Source: Deltaproteobacteria bacterium | GTDB lineage: Bacteria > Desulfobacterota > Desulfobacteria > Desulfobacterales > UBA11574 | DNA: 10,289 nucleotides | Direction of reading: 5' to 3' | NCBI GenBank assembly: GCA_019313025.1 | Contig: JAFDCA010000170.1 | Location: 1 to 10,289, forward strand | Shown: positions 7,523 through 10,289 of the stretch, piece by piece | How the letters are laid out: each line of letters opens with the position of its first letter | Numbering within the stretch: the stretch's first letter is position 1 | Program-made: the position numbers and the translations under genes | The notes under the pieces: generated by a model | Databases searched by the model: none | What the model was told of the DNA's origin: nothing | What the model saw: the letters and a program-made list of their open reading frames with translations, nothing else

Positions 7523-7640
7523 TGCTGCTAAGTCTTTGAAATGACCAGTCACGCAGACAGCAAAGTGAAACGGGGGAGTACTTCTCCCTAAGCATGTTCA
7601 TGAAAACACATCAATTATTACTCAAATTTTAACCCGAATA

Positions 7641-7668
7641 TTGACAAAGCGTCTTTACGAAATATTCT
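7641..7668 (+). promoter_or_regulatory. Candidate sigma70-type promoter for topA
   Basis: TTGACA at 7641-7646 is a perfect -35 box. TATTCT at 7663-7668 (4/6 to -10) follows after 16 nt. Initiation near 7675 would give an AT-rich leader of about 165 nt before the topA GTG. topA promoters in other bacteria respond to supercoiling, but nothing here shows that directly. The site lies just downstream of the palindromic element. Confidence 0.45.
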
Positions 7669-7828
7669 TTTACTTAGATGAACAACGCCTTTGAAAAATG
7701 TTCAATTTTGTTCAAGATTAAAGAAGACTAAAATTTTAACTACAGACATACATTGAGTTTTCGAGGATTAAAATTTGAGTCTGACACAAAGATTGAGCAA
7801 AAGGGTGCTTTCTTCAAAGGTCTTGGAA

Positions 7829-7834
7829 TGAGGT
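7829..7834 (+). promoter_or_regulatory. Ribosome binding site supporting the GTG start of topA
   Basis: TGAGGT stands 6 nt before the GTG at 7841. The protein then begins MSKPLVVVESPTKVKTI, which is the normal TopA N-terminus, so the GTG is well fixed. Confidence 0.75.
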
Positions 7835-7840
7835 AATAAC

Positions 7841-10120
7841 GTGTCCAAACCCCTAGTTGTCGTGGAATCTCCCACGAAAGTAAAAACCATTAAAAAATAT
7901 CTCGGCAAGGAATATAACATCGCCGCCACCGTCGGCCATATAAAGGATCTTCCGGCAAAGGAAATAGGCATCAACATTGAAGAAGGGTTCAAACCCAAGT
8001 ATACCAATATCCCCGGTAAACAAAAAATTATAAAAACTTTAAGACAGGCCGCAGGTGATACCACAGATATCTACCTTGCGCCGGACCCGGACAGAGAGGG
8101 TGAAGCCATTGCATGGCACACGGCTGAAATACTTAAAAAAAAGGGGCGAATATTTCACAGGGTACTTTTTCATGAACTCACAAAAAATGCCATACATGAA
8201 GCCATAAAATCACCCGATAAGCTCAACCAAAATAAGTATGAAGCGCAACAGGCACGAAGGATTCTAGACAGACTGGTAGGATACCAGATCTCCCCTTTGT
8301 TGTGGCGCAAGGTAAAAGGGGGACTCAGTGCCGGCCGCGTTCAGTCTGTTGCCGTACGAATCATTTGTGAAAGAGAGCGGGCCATCCAGGCCTTTGAACC
8401 TGAAGAATATTGGTCGATTACCGCCCATCTTGAACACAATTCACCCCCGCCGTTTACGGCGAAGTTGGCCCATAAAAATGGGAAAAAAATTAAAATCCCC
8501 AATGAAAAGACATCAAAAGGTATCATCGAGGAACTGACCGAAGAAAAATATATCGTTGAAAAAATACAGAAAAAAACAATAAAAAGGAATCCATCCCCGC
8601 CCTTTACTACCAGCAAACTACAACAGGAATCTATCCGGAAACTCAGATTTTCAGCGAAAAAAACCATGATGGTGGCTCAGCAACTCTATGAAGGTATTGA
8701 ACTATCCCCTGGCGAACCCGAAGGCCTCATCACTTACATGCGTACAGATTCCACCCGAATTTCCAACGAAGCTGCGATGGAGGCCCTTAAACTCGTGCAG
8801 GAGAAATTTGGGAACGAGTATGCACTTCAAAAGCCACGATTTTTCAAAAACCGAAAAAAAGCGCAAGATGCTCATGAAGCCATACGTCCCACATCGGTCT
8901 TTAATACACCGGAAAAAATAAAACCCTTTCTCTCCAAAGATCAGTTCGCGCTTTACGAGCTTGTCTGGAAACGCTTTGTTGCATCACAGATGAAGCAGGC
9001 CCTTGTGAACAAGATCTCTATTTCCATTGCCGCCGGTCCATATCTTTTTATAGCAAGCGGTTCATCGGTGGCATTTCCCGGTTTTATGACGCTGTACATG
9101 ACCACAGATGATCAACTTGAACGTGAAAGCCAAAAGACAAAAGACGATTTTCCCGAACTGAACGAAGGGGATATTTTAAAGCTCAATGAATTGGAACCAA
9201 AACAACATTTTACAATTCCACCTCCAAGATTTTCGGAAGCGTCTTTGGTTAAAGAACTCGAAGAAAACGGCATTGGAAGGCCCAGCACCTATGCCGCCAT
9301 CCTGTCGACGATAAGGGAAAAAGGCTATGTGGATCTCATTAAAGGATATTTCAAACCGAATGAACTGGGATTTATCGTTAACGATCTTTTAATAAAAAGT
9401 TTCCCTGATGTTTTCGATGTGGAATTTACCGCCAATATGGAGAATGATCTTGATCGCATAGAAGCCGCAGAGGTGGATTATTCAGAAATTTTAACCCAAT
9501 TTTACGACGCGTTTAAAAAGGAACTTGAAGCGGCTTCAACGGAAATGCTCAGCGTAAAAGGCATCGGATTTCCAACAGACCTCACCTGTCCTCAATGTCA
9601 TCACAAGCTTCACATACGGATGGGTAAGAACGGACAGTTTTTAGGGTGTAGCAATTATCCGGATTGCACCTATACCCGAAACTACACCCGGGATGACAGA
9701 GGTGTTGTTCATCCCATCGAACCGTCTTCTGACAAAACATCTGACAAAATTTGTGATAAATGCGGCAAGCCCATGCTCATTAAAGAGGGAAGATACGGCA
9801 CATTCTATGCCTGCTCCGGTTATCCGGATTGTAAAAAAACTCTGTCAACAAATTCAAACAGCAGCGGCGAAAAAACCGGCGTAGATTGTCCTGAGCAAGA
9901 CTGTGACGGAGGGCTTGTTCAACGGTCGTCCAAACGGGGAAAAATCTTTTATGGGTGCAGCCGTTATCCAGATTGCACCTTTGCAACCTGGGACAAGCCC
10001 GTGACAAAAGAATGCCCCGAATGCGGCGCCAAGTTTCTATTGGAAAAAACCACGAAAAAACAGGGGACTTTTCTGACCTGTCATACCAAGGGGTGCGGAT
10101 TCAAGGCAAATTCCGAATAA
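7841..10120 (+). CDS. topA: DNA topoisomerase I (type IA)
   Basis: This 759-residue enzyme relaxes negative supercoils by cutting one strand through a 5'-phosphotyrosine link. The Toprim domain opens with VVVESPTKVKTI (6-17; E9 is the expected catalytic glutamate) and carries APDPDREGEAIAWH (80-93), with metal-binding D82, D84 and E86. The gate region includes LSAGRVQSVAVRII (162-175). EGLITYMRTDSTRIS (294-308) supplies the predicted active-site Y299 and R301, and DAHEAIRPT (343-351) and GIGRPSTYAAIL (477-488) are further family motifs. The C-terminus has four zinc-ribbon units with cysteines at 583/586/603/609, 638/641/658/664, 683/688/706/712 and 725/728/747/752. The third has CX4C in place of CX2C. 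Length and order are normal for a deltaproteobacterial TopA. The last 20 bp overlap the end of the converging minus-strand gene. Confidence 0.97.
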   Translation: MSKPLVVVESPTKVKTIKKYLGKEYNIAATVGHIKDLPAKEIGINIEEGFKPKYTNIPGKQKIIKTLRQAAGDTTDIYLAPDPDREGEAIAWHTAEILKKKGRIFHRVLFHELTKNAIHEAIKSPDKLNQNKYEAQQARRILDRLVGYQISPLLWRKVKGGLSAGRVQSVAVRIICERERAIQAFEPEEYWSITAHLEHNSPPPFTAKLAHKNGKKIKIPNEKTSKGIIEELTEEKYIVEKIQKKTIKRNPSPPFTTSKLQQESIRKLRFSAKKTMMVAQQLYEGIELSPGEPEGLITYMRTDSTRISNEAAMEALKLVQEKFGNEYALQKPRFFKNRKKAQDAHEAIRPTSVFNTPEKIKPFLSKDQFALYELVWKRFVASQMKQALVNKISISIAAGPYLFIASGSSVAFPGFMTLYMTTDDQLERESQKTKDDFPELNEGDILKLNELEPKQHFTIPPPRFSEASLVKELEENGIGRPSTYAAILSTIREKGYVDLIKGYFKPNELGFIVNDLLIKSFPDVFDVEFTANMENDLDRIEAAEVDYSEILTQFYDAFKKELEAASTEMLSVKGIGFPTDLTCPQCHHKLHIRMGKNGQFLGCSNYPDCTYTRNYTRDDRGVVHPIEPSSDKTSDKICDKCGKPMLIKEGRYGTFYACSGYPDCKKTLSTNSNSSGEKTGVDCPEQDCDGGLVQRSSKRGKIFYGCSRYPDCTFATWDKPVTKECPECGAKFLLEKTTKKQGTFLTCHTKGCGFKANSE

Positions 10121-10289
10121 ATTCCTTAAGATCTTCAGATGTCAGGCTCTCCCATAAGGTTTCTTCCTCGTGGGGCTCAAGAGTCCTGATGGGTGACAAA
10201 CCTTTCTTCTTTATACCCTGAAAAAGACCTGTAAAGTCTGCACTTCCATTCCCCACTGCCAAATGCGTATCTTCTTGGCCGTGGTTATC
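10101..10289 (-). CDS. Probable sugar-phosphate isomerase/epimerase (TIM-barrel family), C-terminal part (partial)
   Basis: Reading the minus strand from the right edge gives 62 uninterrupted codons and then TGA at 10103-10101. The fragment begins DNHGQEDTHLAVGNGSADF and ends EDLKEFIRNLP. The pattern DNxGxxDxHLxxGxGxxDF followed by a helix and a TLE strand is typical of the last barrel strands of the xylose isomerase-like (AP endonuclease 2) superfamily. There the His/Asp residues help bind a divalent metal and a final glutamate (here the E of RTLEP) closes the site. The exact substrate cannot be judged from this piece. It converges on topA and overlaps its last 20 bp. Family assignment is by remembered motif only; the reading frame itself is well supported by its regular composition. 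Confidence 0.72.
   Translation of the reverse strand, partial: DNHGQEDTHLAVGNGSADFTGLFQGIKKKGLSPIRTLEPHEEETLWESLTSEDLKEFIRNLP

Larger units (their letters stand above)
7383..7601. repeat. Long imperfect palindrome with terminal inverted repeats (MITE-like or structured RNA)
   Basis: The ends match as inverted repeats over 16 bases with one mismatch (7383-7398 against 7586-7601); the inner 13 bases, AACATGCTTAGGG and its complement, are perfect. Further in, CTCCCCCG (7405-7412) pairs with CGGGGGAG (7571-7578), and 7439-7459 pairs with 7525-7545 at 19 of 21 positions. The arms between remain partly complementary, about 14 of 25 by my alignment. The element is visibly richer in G and C than its AT-rich flanks and encodes no plausible protein. 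GAAA borders both ends (7379-7382 and 7602-7605) and could be a 4-bp target duplication, although so short a match may be chance. A non-autonomous miniature transposable element fits best. A structured noncoding RNA is the main alternative. It fills most of the gap between dprA and topA. Confidence 0.62.

Noticed and set aside
7386..7598. Firm assignment as 6S RNA (ssrS)
   Set aside because: The overall architecture is similar, but I could not match the conserved bubble-flanking sequence, and the symmetric ends with possible target duplication fit a mobile element better.
7768..8064. A 98-codon minus-strand frame over the topA start
   Set aside because: It is antisense to the Toprim domain and has no recognisable feature.
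9955..10221. An 88-codon + strand frame over the end of topA
   Set aside because: It is out of frame with the zinc-ribbon region of topA and antisense to the isomerase-like gene, with no motif or ribosome binding site.

Overview
The window looks like core chromosome of a Gram-negative bacterium with moderate-to-low G+C. The gene set and protein sequences most resemble the sulfate-reducing deltaproteobacteria (Desulfobacterota, perhaps Desulfobacterales). That placement is inference from family resemblance, with no database search. All intact genes lie on the + strand. The window is cut at both ends through minus-strand genes: the 5' end of leuS on the left and the 3' end of a probable sugar-phosphate isomerase/epimerase on the right.

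Layout from left to right: leuS start (1-209, -). A gene-free divergent region (210-599). rng/cafA, ribonuclease G (600-2063, +). An unnamed membrane-anchored protein with a divergent LysM-like segment (2188-2949, +). yajC (3067-3423), secD (3623-5200) and secF (5214-6251), the accessory proteins of the Sec translocon. dprA (6255-7367), which starts 3 nt after the secF stop. A palindromic, MITE-like or structured-RNA-like element of about 219 bp (7383-7601). An AT-rich leader with a good sigma70-type promoter (7602-7840). topA, DNA topoisomerase I (7841-10120). Finally the converging isomerase-like gene (10101-10289, -), which overlaps the last 20 bp of topA.

yajC, secD and secF supply one machine. 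YajC and SecDF join SecYEG in the inner membrane and use the proton gradient to help pull preproteins to the periplasm. RNase G (RNA processing), DprA (loading of RecA on incoming single-stranded DNA) and TopA (relaxation of negative supercoils) are housekeeping neighbours, with no visible functional link to secretion. Candidate sigma70-like promoters lie before the LysM-like gene, yajC, secD and topA, so the + strand genes are probably several transcription units; secD-secF-dprA is the tightest one.

Two things are most worth a second look. One is the long imperfect palindrome between dprA and topA, with 15/16 terminal inverted repeats, nested hairpins and a possible 4-bp target duplication. 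The other is SecF, which appears to carry an extra two-helix membrane hairpin between its usual second and third transmembrane segments. I found no CRISPR array, phage gene, transposase, tRNA or rRNA. I did not find a wholly new multi-gene system.
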